Source: Massilia sp. Root418 (GTDB lineage Bacteria; Pseudomonadota; Gammaproteobacteria; Burkholderiales; Burkholderiaceae_D). Taken from it: DNA of 64,000 nucleotides. The notes below the pieces were generated by a model, which saw only the letters and a list, made by a program, of their open reading frames with translations, was not told the origin of the DNA and did not search any database. The DNA lies in assembly GCF_001425265.1 (NCBI RefSeq), contig NZ_LMEC01000001.1:281-64280 (forward strand). Reading direction: 5' to 3'. The translations under genes were made by a program, and so were the position numbers. Position 1 is the first letter of the stretch. Each line of letters opens with the position of its first letter. This document shows, in pieces, positions 1 to 8,643 of the stretch.

Positions 1-260
1 ACCCGCAACTCCAGCATCGCTTCCCCGTAGGCCTCCTGCAACTCCTTGATCTGGCGCTCGTATTGCTCGCGTACATCGAGCGGATTGGCCCGCAGTGCGT
101 TTTCCATGCCCCGCTTGCCTTCGTCAACCCAGGCTTCAACTTCCGATGGTGCCAAGTCATAGGCACGGCTTGCTTCCGCGACCGTCGTTTTGCCCTGGAT
201 GATTTCCAGCACCAGCGCGCTCTTGCGCTTGGCCGTCCAGCGTTTTACCTCTTCGTCCAT
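1..260 (-). CDS. IS3-family transposase OrfA, partial at window edge
   Basis: The reverse strand from the ATG at 260 reads MDEEVKRWTAKRKSALVLEI and continues to the window edge, so about 86 residues of the N-terminus are visible. The helix-turn-helix-like start, with WTAKRK and VAEASRAYDL motifs followed by an acidic coiled-coil-like stretch, matches the OrfA (DUF1153-type) protein of IS3-family elements. The catalytic DDE OrfB would lie to the left, outside the window. The element abuts the 3' end of the SbcC-like gene. Family assignment is from recalled sequence features. Confidence 0.7.
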   Translation of the reverse strand, partial: MDEEVKRWTAKRKSALVLEIIQGKTTVAEASRAYDLAPSEVEAWVDEGKRGMENALRANPLDVREQYERQIKELQEAYGEAMLELR

Positions 261-322
261 TTTCGTACTCACTGTCAATTTCCTCAATTATGACGTGAGC
301 AGGAATTCAGTGGGTCGTTACA
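1..322. mobile_element. Edge of an IS3-family insertion sequence
   Basis: The 57 bp between the OrfA start and the SbcC-like stop are AT-richer than the surroundings. They probably carry the terminal inverted repeat, with the IS end near 320-322 (reverse-strand TGTAACGACC). The TAA stop of the SbcC-like gene lies in this stretch. The other end and any target duplication are outside the window, so the exact boundary is inferred. Confidence 0.45.
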
Positions 323-2747
323 ACGCTGCGTAGCGTTCCAGATCGATCACCACATCGGCCATCTCAGCCAGCTCCGGCGTGTGGGAAATGAAATACTCTT
401 GGGTGTAGCCACCGATGCGCAGCACCTCGCGCTTCATGGCCATGAAGCGCCGCTTGTGCTGGGCGTCGAACGCGCCGTCGGCCTCGTCGGAGAACAGCGT
501 GGCGCTGCGCCGGCCGTCGCCTTCCGCCAGGTACAGCGCCATGGCCCTAGTCAGGCACTCGTTGATCCAGATCCGCTCGCCGCCGCTCATCTTCGCCACG
601 CTCTTGACGCAGTCGCTGTGCGCGTCGTGCACGGTGATGTCGAAGCCCTCGCGCAGTTCGCCCTTCGCGGTGGCTAGCTGGGTCTGGAGCGACACGGAAA
701 AGCGCGGGCCATAGCTGGCCAGGAGCAGTTGGTTGGCCAACGCCGACAGGGCGGGTCCAGCATCGTCGATGGCCAGCGCGATGATGCCGTCATGGCCCAG
801 CGCCTTGGCCAGTAGTTCCCAGTCCTCCAGATGCCGCTCCAGGCGCAGCGTTTGGCGTTTCTGGTATTCGCAGGCCCGGCTTTGCGCGGCGTGCTTCCGG
901 GCCAGGTCGCGTGCGCGGTCGTGTTCGCGCAGTGCGCCCAGGTGGGCCTGCTCGGCCTGTTGCAGGCGCGCCTGGGCCTGTTCGCAGTCGCCGGCCGCGC
1001 CGGTTATGGCCCGCTCGTCGAAGGCCGGTGGCAGCGCCGCCAGCAGCGCATCGATGCGTTCGGCCACCTGGCTCGGCCGCGCCGTCAATGCGCGCCGCCG
1101 CTGCAGCCCTGCGATCCGGTGCTGCCGCTCGGTGTAGGCCCGGTCGTCCTCGGCCCGCTCGGCAGCGGCCTGTTCACCATGCGCGGCGAGCCGGGCCTCG
1201 GCCGCTTCCAGCATGGCGCCGGACTGCGCCAGCGCGTCGAGCCGCGCGGCCTGCCGCTCGCATTGCGCCAGGCGGTCCCGGCTGCGTACCAGCCGCTCTT
1301 CGGCTGCCTGGGCCGCCAGGCGCGCGCGCGGCATGCCAGCGGCCTGGCCTCGCAGCGATGCGATTTGCTCTGCCAGTGCCGCATGCTGCGCGTTCAGGCG
1401 CGCCACCACCGCCCCGGCATCCGGCAGCAGCGCGTGGGCCGTGTGCGCATCGGCCAGCAGCTTGCACCCGGCCTGCAGCGCCATGCCGGCGCACGGCACC
1501 TCGGCCGTCAGCGCGAAGCGCCGCCGCAAGTCCTGCGCCGCCAGCGCCGCCTGGCCGGCTTCGCGTTCGATGGCCGCGCACTTCGCCTGCGCCAGCGCCA
1601 GGTCGGCCGCCATCCGTTCGCCCTGGGCCAGGGCGTCCCGTGCTTCGGCCAGCCGGGTTTCGCGCCGCCCCAGCACGGCCAGCATGACGGGGAGCCGCTT
1701 CGCGGCCCGCGCGGCGTGGCGGGCCTGCTCGATGGAGGCGAGCAGGGTAGTGCGCTGCGCCCGCAGCGAGGCGAGGGTGGTTTCGCGGCGCGTGGCGCGC
1801 TGGGCATGGCGTTGAGCCAGCTCGTCGAGCGCGGCCTGCTCGCGTCCCAGCTCCGTCTCAAGCGCCGCGAGGCCGTGTTGCCGTTCGGTGAGCGCCGCTG
1901 CGCGCTCCTGCAGCAGCTGGGCGCGCCGGCCCTCATGGCTGGCGGCGACCGCCTGCTCGGCGCGCAGGGCGGCCAATACGGTGCGCTTGGCGTCCAGCCG
2001 GGCGGCGGCGACATTGCGGTTCTGCCCTGCCAGCTCGGCCTTGGTGGCCGTGTCACCCAGCGCGTTGCGCTCGGCGGCCAACCGGGCCAGGGTGTCCCGC
2101 TGCGCCTGCTGGCGCCAGCGGCCGTCCTGCAGCCCACTACGCAAGAGGCGCACGACCTCGGCCGCGTGTTCGCCCCGTGCGCGCACCGCGTCCAGGCGCA
2201 GCAAATCCCCCAGCAAGTGTTTGATCTCGCCGTTGCGGTAGGCCGATAGCTGGCGGCGCTGCTGTGCGGAAAACGCGGTGCTGAAAAACGTCGCCGCCGA
2301 CCCGGCGACGCCTTCGACGCAGCGGCTGTAGGTTTCCATTTTGCCGTCGGACACCGTGCCGTCGGCCAAGCGTACAGGCGCCCAGCCGTGCTCGCCCAGC
2401 TGGTGCAGATAGGCCTCGGTGCGCCGTTTGCTCCCCAGGCGCATCACAAGGTGGCTGCGGTAGCGCATGCCATCCATGGCCCATTCCAGTTCCTTGTGGT
2501 TTTCCGGCAGGTAGACTTCGTCATAGTAGGAGAATGCCCCCAGCCCGTCGGCGCCGGCGCGCGAGGGCATCACGGGGTAGGGCGTCATGTTGTCGAGGAT
2601 GGTGCTCTTGCCGCGCCCGTTGCGCCCGGTCAGCGCCACCAGCGCCGCGCCGCCGGCCTCCTGTTCGAGATCGATCGTGATGCTGTCGCGGCGCAGGCCA
2701 TCGCGGACGCCGCAAAAGCCGCTCAAGGATAGTTTCAGGGGAATCAT
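318..2747 (-). CDS. SbcC/Rad50-like SMC-family ATPase
   Basis: This 809-residue protein has the SbcC/Rad50 layout. A Walker A motif (GRNGRGKST) lies near residues 41-49, followed by a long Ala/Arg/Glu-rich coiled coil. Near residue 720 is an ABC signature (MSGGERIWI), then a Walker B (LFSDEADGAFD). Mid-coil, a CX8C pair (PCAGMALQAGCK) sits where Rad50 carries its CXXC zinc hook. The ATG at 2747 has an AAAGGAG ribosome site. It is the last gene of a four-gene leftward operon, 12 bp after the SbcD-like gene, so the two probably form an Mre11-Rad50-like DNA-end processing complex. Its stop codon falls at the edge of the IS. It is not the housekeeping sbcC; the divergent hook suggests a phage or mobile-element lineage. 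Confidence 0.85.
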   Translation of the reverse strand: MIPLKLSLSGFCGVRDGLRRDSITIDLEQEAGGAALVALTGRNGRGKSTILDNMTPYPVMPSRAGADGLGAFSYYDEVYLPENHKELEWAMDGMRYRSHLVMRLGSKRRTEAYLHQLGEHGWAPVRLADGTVSDGKMETYSRCVEGVAGSAATFFSTAFSAQQRRQLSAYRNGEIKHLLGDLLRLDAVRARGEHAAEVVRLLRSGLQDGRWRQQAQRDTLARLAAERNALGDTATKAELAGQNRNVAAARLDAKRTVLAALRAEQAVAASHEGRRAQLLQERAAALTERQHGLAALETELGREQAALDELAQRHAQRATRRETTLASLRAQRTTLLASIEQARHAARAAKRLPVMLAVLGRRETRLAEARDALAQGERMAADLALAQAKCAAIEREAGQAALAAQDLRRRFALTAEVPCAGMALQAGCKLLADAHTAHALLPDAGAVVARLNAQHAALAEQIASLRGQAAGMPRARLAAQAAEERLVRSRDRLAQCERQAARLDALAQSGAMLEAAEARLAAHGEQAAAERAEDDRAYTERQHRIAGLQRRRALTARPSQVAERIDALLAALPPAFDERAITGAAGDCEQAQARLQQAEQAHLGALREHDRARDLARKHAAQSRACEYQKRQTLRLERHLEDWELLAKALGHDGIIALAIDDAGPALSALANQLLLASYGPRFSVSLQTQLATAKGELREGFDITVHDAHSDCVKSVAKMSGGERIWINECLTRAMALYLAEGDGRRSATLFSDEADGAFDAQHKRRFMAMKREVLRIGGYTQEYFISHTPELAEMADVVIDLERYAAL

Positions 2748-2759
2748 GATCCACTCCTT

Positions 2760-4061
2760 TCATGCGATCGCAGGTACGGCGGCTGGGATCGCCGTTGTCT
2801 GGTCCCATGGTACGTCCTGGCCGGCTGCGGTTAACCCGGCGCCGTCGCCCTCCTGGACGAGCAGGCGCGCGGCGATCGCGTCCGGCGCCAGCTGTTCCAG
2901 GCTCTCCAGGCAAGCCATGAGGGGCGCCGCATCGATAGCCGACGCTGTCGCCCACGCGCGCAGCTGCGCGCGTAGGTCTGTCGCGTGCGCGATGCCCGCC
3001 GCGCGCGATCGCGCCACCGGCAGCACGCGCCCCTCCAGCTTTATCCCGGCCGCGCCCGCGAGCGCGGCGGCGATCGCTTCCCGGTCTACCGCGTGCGCAG
3101 CTTCCTCAGCCACGCACCAGCGCACCCGCACCCACGCGCCGGCCAGCTCGTGCGCGCGCGCGAAATCCTGCAGGGCGGCCACATCGGGCGCGCCGTCGAA
3201 CACCAGCTCGTGGGTGCGGCGCGCCGGCGTTGGCACCAGCGTGGCTCGCGCCCCGGCGGCATCGACCTGCCACACTAGGAAGCCCTTGTCGCCTTGTTCG
3301 CCGTAGTGCAGCCGCCCGATCGCGCCGGGATAGGCGATCAGGCGCTCACCGTCGCACCAGTGCTGGTGCAGGTGGATGTGCCCCAGAAGGAAGGCGCAGG
3401 CCTGGGCGGCAAACAGCGCGCCGGTGGTGAATTCGTGGTCCAGTCCGGCCATCGGCACGCCGTGTTCGGTGACGCAGCCGCGCACCGTGCCGTGCGACAA
3501 GCCGATGGCGGGCACGCCCGCCGCGCGCGCCGCCTGGTGGATCGGGGCCAGGCCAGCGAGCAGCCGCGCCAGGTGCTCGCCCATGGCGGCGGACACGTCG
3601 CCGGCGCCCACGCTGGCGGCCAGCGCGGCCTTGTTCAGGGTGGGCAGGCAGCTGCACAACAGGCGCACGTCGGCGGGCGGCGTGTCGAAGCGCCAGTCGC
3701 TTGACGCCAGCCAGCGCCCGTCATTAAGTAGCGCCACCTGCGACAGGCGCTCGGCGGCGTGCACCGGATGCCGTCCGCCCAGTAAGGGGAACAGGCGCAG
3801 CAGACCCGGCGGCTCGTGGCTGAACGTGCCTTGCAGCATCAGTACAGGACAATGGTCCGCCAGCCGGCGGATCTGCCGCGCCAGCGCGGCGAAAGCAGGG
3901 GAATGGGCCGGCAGCGCATGGTCGGTGCTGTCGCCCGTGACGACGGCCACTTGCGCCCCGCGGGCGATGGCCTGGTCTACCGCGAAAGCAAAACAGGCGT
4001 CCACCTCGGCCAGGGTGTCGTCGGCGTAGTGCAGGTCGGAGAAATGGGCAATGGTGATCAT
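2760..4061 (-). CDS. SbcD/Mre11-like metallophosphoesterase
   Basis: This 433-residue calcineurin-like phosphoesterase begins with HFSDLHYADD (the D-x-H metal motif), followed by VTGDSTDHA (GD motif) and later LGHIHLHQHW (GHxH). The usual GNHD motif reads GTFSHEP, a divergent form also seen in remote SbcD relatives. The C-terminal third is Ala-rich and may form the capping domain. The gene begins 9 bp after the preceding stop and is followed by the SbcC-like ATPase, the usual nuclease-ATPase pairing. The predicted role is ATP-regulated DNA end or hairpin cleavage in the cytoplasm. Confidence 0.83.
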   Translation of the reverse strand: MITIAHFSDLHYADDTLAEVDACFAFAVDQAIARGAQVAVVTGDSTDHALPAHSPAFAALARQIRRLADHCPVLMLQGTFSHEPPGLLRLFPLLGGRHPVHAAERLSQVALLNDGRWLASSDWRFDTPPADVRLLCSCLPTLNKAALAASVGAGDVSAAMGEHLARLLAGLAPIHQAARAAGVPAIGLSHGTVRGCVTEHGVPMAGLDHEFTTGALFAAQACAFLLGHIHLHQHWCDGERLIAYPGAIGRLHYGEQGDKGFLVWQVDAAGARATLVPTPARRTHELVFDGAPDVAALQDFARAHELAGAWVRVRWCVAEEAAHAVDREAIAAALAGAAGIKLEGRVLPVARSRAAGIAHATDLRAQLRAWATASAIDAAPLMACLESLEQLAPDAIAARLLVQEGDGAGLTAAGQDVPWDQTTAIPAAVPAIA

Positions 4062-4070
4062 GATGGCCCA

Positions 4071-5411
4071 CTATTGCTGTGCGCCGATTTCGGCTGTGAT
4101 GCGCGCGCGCAGGCCCGCAGGATCGCCTTGGAAGCCGGCAAGCTCGGCCAGCACGCGCTTGACGCCCTGCGCGTTGCGCCGCCATCCCGCGCCCCACGCC
4201 CAGTCCAGGTAGGCGTCGAGCCGCTCACGCTCCACGCCCAGCTCGGCCGCAAGTGCGTACACGGCGTCGGCGCTGTTGTCCGTACCGGCCGGCGGCGTCG
4301 CCCGCGCATCGGCGCGGAAACCGTCTTGGCCATGTTGCATGGTGGTGCTGCTCGCCTCCGGCGCGCCGACGCGCTCCTGCACCGTCGGCGCCATATCGAA
4401 TGCCAGGTCGGGCAAGGCCGGCAGGTCCTCCTGGAGCGCGTGCGCGGCGGTGTCGGCCAGGCGCAGCGTGGCCTCGTCGTCCTGTGTGGTGAGCAGGGCG
4501 GCCACGTCGACCGGCGCTTCCAGTTCGATGATCCAGTGCGCGCTGCGCACCGCTTGGCCGGTCTTGGCGTCCAGGTGCGACACCTCGCGCAGTGTCTTGG
4601 TCAGGTAGAACGGCGTGCGCCGGGCATCGAGAAAGCCGGCCAGGCGCCCGCCGCGCAGGAAGGCGATCGCTTCGAAGCGTTCGATGGCGCGCGACAGGGC
4701 GTAGAAGCTGTTGGTGTGCAGCTCGAATGCGTCGAGCGAACGGATGCCCGGGATGTAGAAGATGAACCGGCCCGACAGGTTGCACTGGCGGCTCTGGAAT
4801 TCGGGGCAGCGTTCCGGCGCGCACAGGCCGTCGTTCTCCGGGCGCGGCTGGGTGCCGCGTCCGCCGAAAGTGCGCAACGCGCGCCCGCTGCGTTGATCGA
4901 CCTTGGCCGGTGCGAACCTCATGCAGCGCCGGGTCTGGCCGTCGCTGGAATACTCGCTCCAGTAGCGCTTCTCGCTGCGCGCCCAGCATGCCAATTCGTG
5001 CGGCATCACGCTTTGCCAGGCATCGGCGGGGAAGATGACGGGGAAGCGGTACAGCCGGAGCGCGCCGTCGCCCCGGTCCTCGCCGTAGGCGTCCAGGATC
5101 TGGCCCGCCAGCGCCGGATTGGGAAAATCGTTGGGGCGCACGGTGAACCACGCCACGTTCTTGGGCGCGAGCGGCGTTTTCACGTCGGGGAAGCGCTCGG
5201 CGATCTTCTGTTCGATCTGCTCGAACGTGGCCTGCTGCGCAATGCCGTCCTCGTACAGGGCGCGGATCGCCGGGTTGGCGGCCGCCGCCTTGGTGAGCAC
5301 CTTGATGCCGGCGCGGATCTTGCCCGCTGTCGGGATGCGTGCTTGCCGGTGGCCGAGTATGGTGGGGGGACTGAGGGGCGTGCGTTGGGACGCTACCGGG
5401 TGGTGGCTCAT
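4071..5411 (-). CDS. Recombination-directionality-factor-like protein
   Basis: The ATG at 5411 follows an AGGAGAG ribosome site and overlaps the upstream stop as ATGA, giving 446 residues. The middle region holds a cysteine cluster (CAPERCPEFQSRQC) typical of a small metal site. The N-terminal part (GKIRAGIKVLTKAAA, then KNVAWFTVRPNDF) resembles proteins often annotated 'hydrolase or metal-binding protein' or 'recombination directionality factor', a group related to phiC31 gp3. The C-terminus is an unrelated linker with a short helical tail. In this operon it sits between a recombinase-like regulator and an Mre11/Rad50-like pair, so a DNA-binding or recombination-control role is plausible. 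The family match is from memory. Confidence 0.6.
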   Translation of the reverse strand: MSHHPVASQRTPLSPPTILGHRQARIPTAGKIRAGIKVLTKAAAANPAIRALYEDGIAQQATFEQIEQKIAERFPDVKTPLAPKNVAWFTVRPNDFPNPALAGQILDAYGEDRGDGALRLYRFPVIFPADAWQSVMPHELACWARSEKRYWSEYSSDGQTRRCMRFAPAKVDQRSGRALRTFGGRGTQPRPENDGLCAPERCPEFQSRQCNLSGRFIFYIPGIRSLDAFELHTNSFYALSRAIERFEAIAFLRGGRLAGFLDARRTPFYLTKTLREVSHLDAKTGQAVRSAHWIIELEAPVDVAALLTTQDDEATLRLADTAAHALQEDLPALPDLAFDMAPTVQERVGAPEASSTTMQHGQDGFRADARATPPAGTDNSADAVYALAAELGVERERLDAYLDWAWGAGWRRNAQGVKRVLAELAGFQGDPAGLRARITAEIGAQQ

Positions 5412-6409
5412 GCTTCTCTCCTGGACGGTGGGTGGGGAAACAGGTCCATATTCCCACCGGACAGGGAGCATGCAACCGGCTGTGGCCTGCGGATGCTTGC
5501 CGCTGGCACCTGGCGCGCTGATGCTGGTGCCGCCACGCTTTTGAACAACTTCCGCACTGCCGCTCGCTTCACGCCCAGCGCATCGGCGATCTCCTGCGTC
5601 GCGGCGCCGCGTGCCTGCATGCTTAGCGCCGCCATCCGGCGCGCGCACGCGGTATGGACACCGGCCATGCCCGCGTGGCTGAAAATGCGGCGGTAGATGT
5701 CGTGGATTTCCTTGCACACCGCCTGGCGCTTGCCGCCCTGCGTGCGCAGCACCTGGAACGCCCGGCCGTCGCGTGACAGGAACAACCGGCTGGCAGGATC
5801 GAGCCCGCGATGGCTGGCCGCTTCCATACTGTTCCGGCCCGCGCCGGCACGCTCAGCCAGGTAGGCGTCGATGGCCGAGTTCGTCTCCCCGCAATCGAAC
5901 AGCAGCGGCCGGTCGGCGCCGTTGGCGGCGATCTCGGCGCGCAGCACCGATACGCGCCGCACTTGTCCGGCCGCGTCGAGATAATCCTGCACGGTCAGTT
6001 GGGCGATTTCGAGTGGTTTGGCACCGGTGGAGAAGAGCACGTGCACGAGTGCCCTGTCGCGTAGCGGGCTGTGGCTGTGCCGGTCGATCTTCTTGAGCAG
6101 CATGCCGATCTGCGCCGGCGCCAGCGTGGCCGGAACGCGCTGCAGGAATGGCGCCTTGCTTGGACGGAAGTGCTCCAGTGCCTCAAGGTAGGCGTAGCGG
6201 TGGTTGCGCAGCAGGCTTGCGGTGGGCGATGCATCCTCATCGACGTCGAGCACGCCGACGATGTGCTGCAGCGCCTGGGCCAGGCGGCGCACCCGGACCG
6301 ACACGGTGCTCTTGGTCACGCCGTGGGCGGCGGCGATCTGGCCGTATGGGATGCCTGCGGCGGCGTCGCGCAGCATGGCTTGCGTAATGGCGAGGTTGGC
6401 CGGTTCCAT
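5408..6409 (-). CDS. HTH plus tyrosine-recombinase-like protein, probably catalytically inactive
   Basis: This 333-residue protein starts with a Sigma-70-like/HTH segment (AAAHGVTKSTVSVRVRRL, about residues 24-41). A tyrosine-recombinase fold follows (RDRALVHVLFSTGAKPLEIAQL, near residue 135). The canonical catalytic residues appear lost: TGLR is TGAK (Arg to Lys), the HxxR box reads HTACAR, the LGH box reads LGVKR, and the nucleophilic Tyr position reads KLF. It is the first gene of the operon, has an AGGAGA ribosome site, and overlaps the next gene by 4 bp. It may act as a DNA-binding regulator or structural recombinase relative rather than an integrase. Confidence 0.7.
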   Translation of the reverse strand: MEPANLAITQAMLRDAAAGIPYGQIAAAHGVTKSTVSVRVRRLAQALQHIVGVLDVDEDASPTASLLRNHRYAYLEALEHFRPSKAPFLQRVPATLAPAQIGMLLKKIDRHSHSPLRDRALVHVLFSTGAKPLEIAQLTVQDYLDAAGQVRRVSVLRAEIAANGADRPLLFDCGETNSAIDAYLAERAGAGRNSMEAASHRGLDPASRLFLSRDGRAFQVLRTQGGKRQAVCKEIHDIYRRIFSHAGMAGVHTACARRMAALSMQARGAATQEIADALGVKRAAVRKLFKSVAAPASARQVPAASIRRPQPVACSLSGGNMDLFPHPPSRREA

Positions 6410-6435
6410 GATGTTCTCCTATGGATGAAGTACTC

Positions 6436-6464
6436 CAGGATCTTCCAGCCAAGTCGTGTGTCAA
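6436..6464 (-). promoter_or_regulatory. Candidate promoter of the Rad50-like operon
   Basis: On the reverse strand a perfect -35 hexamer TTGACA (6464-6459) is followed after 17 bp by a weak -10 (ATCCTG), 27 bp upstream of the first ATG. The -35 is strong, but the -10 is poor, so activation or a different spacing is possible. Confidence 0.35.
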
Positions 6465-6861
6465 GCCAGCGCAAAAGCGGCATAAAATCGTCGGTTTTCC
6501 GGTGCAGGGGGCAGGGGCTGCGTTTGCCGGAACTTGCACCCGGGCGTAGCGCGTGGAGGGCGGCCCGCCATGGGCGCGCGTTGTCAGGGGGGGGCAGGCC
6601 GCCCGTGTTTCGGTGGGTCTGGCGGAAGGTTGCGCGCTACGCACGCGCCGTAACGGCCGCATGCACGAGCGCAAGTGGCAGCGAAGCTTGTTGGTGGGTG
6701 GGACACGCTGCGAGACGGCGGTTCATTCACCCGTCCGCAGTGCGTTCTGCCTGGTATGCGGGTAGCTGTACACTGTCCCCTTGGTGTCGATGGCGCGCGC
6801 AGCGTGCTGATGCTTCGTGCGAATCGCAACGTGCGCCCCGTTGCTTCGGTCGACGTACGCT
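6465..6861. other. Gene-poor interval
   Basis: Between the operon promoter and the next gene I see only short unsupported open frames on both strands, with no recognisable RNA, repeat or terminator. Confidence 0.4.
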
Positions 6862-7212
6862 TCACTTCACGGCTGCCAGTTCGCGGATCGCCACCCGGAT
6901 TGACCTGCCATGGCATTCGAGTGGCCGGCTGTTAAGTGCATCGGGGGGGTATCGCAGCTTGACGGTTCCGGGCGGCCACAGCAATGTGTTGGTCTTCTTG
7001 TTGTGCGATGGACGGTCCAAAGCAACAATACTAGAATAGTTGGGATGTGCCTCGATGAGGGCGGTGCAGGCAGAAAGTGAAGGGAGCGGCAGTTGCGATC
7101 GCCTACGTGCAACCTCGGCATTCCAGCGTTGGTAGACCACGTATTCGAGCCCCAACAGCGCCGCCAATCCGACAGCGCAGCTCACAACCAATTTCTTTGT
7201 ATCGTTGTGCAT
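6862..7212 (-). CDS. Small membrane-anchored hypothetical protein
   Basis: From the ATG at 7212 the product is 116 residues: a short basic start (MHNDTKK), one membrane segment (LVVSCAVGLAALLGLEYVVY, about residues 8-27), then a soluble tail with two cysteines. No family is recognised. A start at 7230 would add six residues; neither has a strong ribosome site. The hydrophobic helix followed by a coherent polar domain argues for a real, probably single-pass protein with most of the chain outside the cytoplasm. Confidence 0.55.
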   Translation of the reverse strand: MHNDTKKLVVSCAVGLAALLGLEYVVYQRWNAEVARRRSQLPLPSLSACTALIEAHPNYSSIVALDRPSHNKKTNTLLWPPGTVKLRYPPDALNSRPLECHGRSIRVAIRELAAVK

Positions 7213-7428
7213 GATGCGGTCGGGTGCCAAGCTAGCCTAGCGGCGATGACAGGATTCTACATGTCCTCCGCCCCGCAAGTCTCTCCAATTGTCACTGTGC
7301 GATACGCAAAGATTGACGGGCATCGCCGCTTCGCTCCCCATCCGTTCCGATATGTTAGCGATTGTTATAAACAATAAACGCGTTGTGGCGGCCCGATCTT
7401 GCGTCGACGCCAGGGACGCGATCGTGCG

Positions 7429-7956
7429 TCATTTTTCTTTATCTCCTTCCCGCAGGAGGTGGTGGTGCAGTTCCGTCGTCAACTTTTCGATGCGCGCTGC
7501 CATCGTCTTGGTGATTTCCGTTAGTTCTGTGTTTTGTCGCAGGAGTACGAGCATTTGCGCGGCATACTCGGCCGACGCCACGGCGATCGCTTCCCGGTGT
7601 TTGGCGTCCGCGTCCGCGTGCGCGTTATCCCGCGCCGCTTGGCGTGTCTGGGCGAGCAAAATAAGCGGCGCCGCGTACGCCGCCTGCAGGCTAAATGCCA
7701 AATTCAACAGGATGAAGGGATAAAGGTCAAAGTGCGTGAAGCCAAGGGCATTTGCGGCAATCCAGATTGCCACGATAACGGTCTGTGCACCCAGAAACAC
7801 GGGAGTTCCGAAGAACCGCGCAAAGGATTCCGCCGTTACGCCGAAAAAGTCGTTGCCAAAAGTCTTTGAAAGATGTTCATGCTGCCGATGAAAACGTAAA
7901 TGGTCGACTTTTCGATCATCTTCCGAATCGGGATTCTTGATTTGAGACGAATTCAT
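7429..7956 (-). CDS. DUF1003 membrane protein
   Basis: This 175-residue protein has two membrane segments: FLGAQTVIVAIWIAANALGF and YPFILLNLAFSLQAAYAAPL. The conserved LLAQTRQAARD block of the DUF1003 family follows, and then a helical C-terminal tail (EYAAQMLVLLRQNTELTEI). Members are small inner-membrane proteins of unknown function, often near envelope or stress genes. The start ATG at 7956 gives the full family length. It has no operon partner here. Confidence 0.88.
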   Translation of the reverse strand: MNSSQIKNPDSEDDRKVDHLRFHRQHEHLSKTFGNDFFGVTAESFARFFGTPVFLGAQTVIVAIWIAANALGFTHFDLYPFILLNLAFSLQAAYAAPLILLAQTRQAARDNAHADADAKHREAIAVASAEYAAQMLVLLRQNTELTEITKTMAARIEKLTTELHHHLLREGDKEK

Positions 7957-8643
7957 GGCACCTCTCGGAAAATACCTGCTTGCGCCTACTATATCAGAAG
8001 AGAAAATCCGCCAGCTTCGGCGGGAAGTGGCTGATCGGTACTTTCCCTCCGATGATTGGCTGCGCCTGTGGCGGGGCAGGGATTCCTGGATAGGCCGAAT
8101 TGATGACCCGGGATGCTTATCCGTCTGTCGCTGCGCTTCCTATGCGAATTCCGATTCGGCCTGTCCCGGCATGCACATCCCACAGCAATTGGGGCAGTGA
8201 AGCAATACGACGAGTGTGGCCGGGGGGCATCTGTGGTTTCGATATCGGTTCTGTCTCATTGACCTGGCAGGGCATGGGCCATCGAAACCGGATTTAGTTG
8301 CGGTTCGATAGTGTTAGCCGGGACGGATTGTATTTTGCCATGGCCAGCCTGTTGTGCGACCCGGACGCAACCGCATACGAGCCATGCCGGAGGGTGGTAA
8401 GCCTGTGATAGGTGCCCGCGTTTCGTTGGCGTCGAAACCGCCGCCGGGCGCAGTGGTATCGCGGACCATGGACGGTATCGGCGAAGGTGTCCGCACGCGC
8501 ATACGATGGCACAGGCCGTAGAATTGCCCCGCACGTTGGGGTCTGGACGTTATCGCAGCGTCCCGGTCGATTGTCCGGCCAGAACGGGGCCTGTACCCCG
8601 GGCGCCTCAGGCGTATATCGAACGCGGTGACGCGCTGCCTGCG
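7957..8643. other. 687-bp interval without a supported gene
   Basis: Only short frames with poor codon bias occur. The first ~80 bp will hold the DUF1003 promoter, and the rest separates it from the 3' end of the serine recombinase. I see no terminator with a T-run, no repeat array and no RNA gene. Confidence 0.4.

Noticed and set aside
831..2249. A 472-codon forward frame within the Rad50-like gene
   Set aside because: It is antisense to a conserved ATPase and consists of Arg/Gln/Gly-rich low-complexity sequence.
7955..8200. An 81-codon forward frame starting next to the DUF1003 gene
   Set aside because: The first 40 residues look plausible, but there is no ribosome site and the rest is not protein-like.
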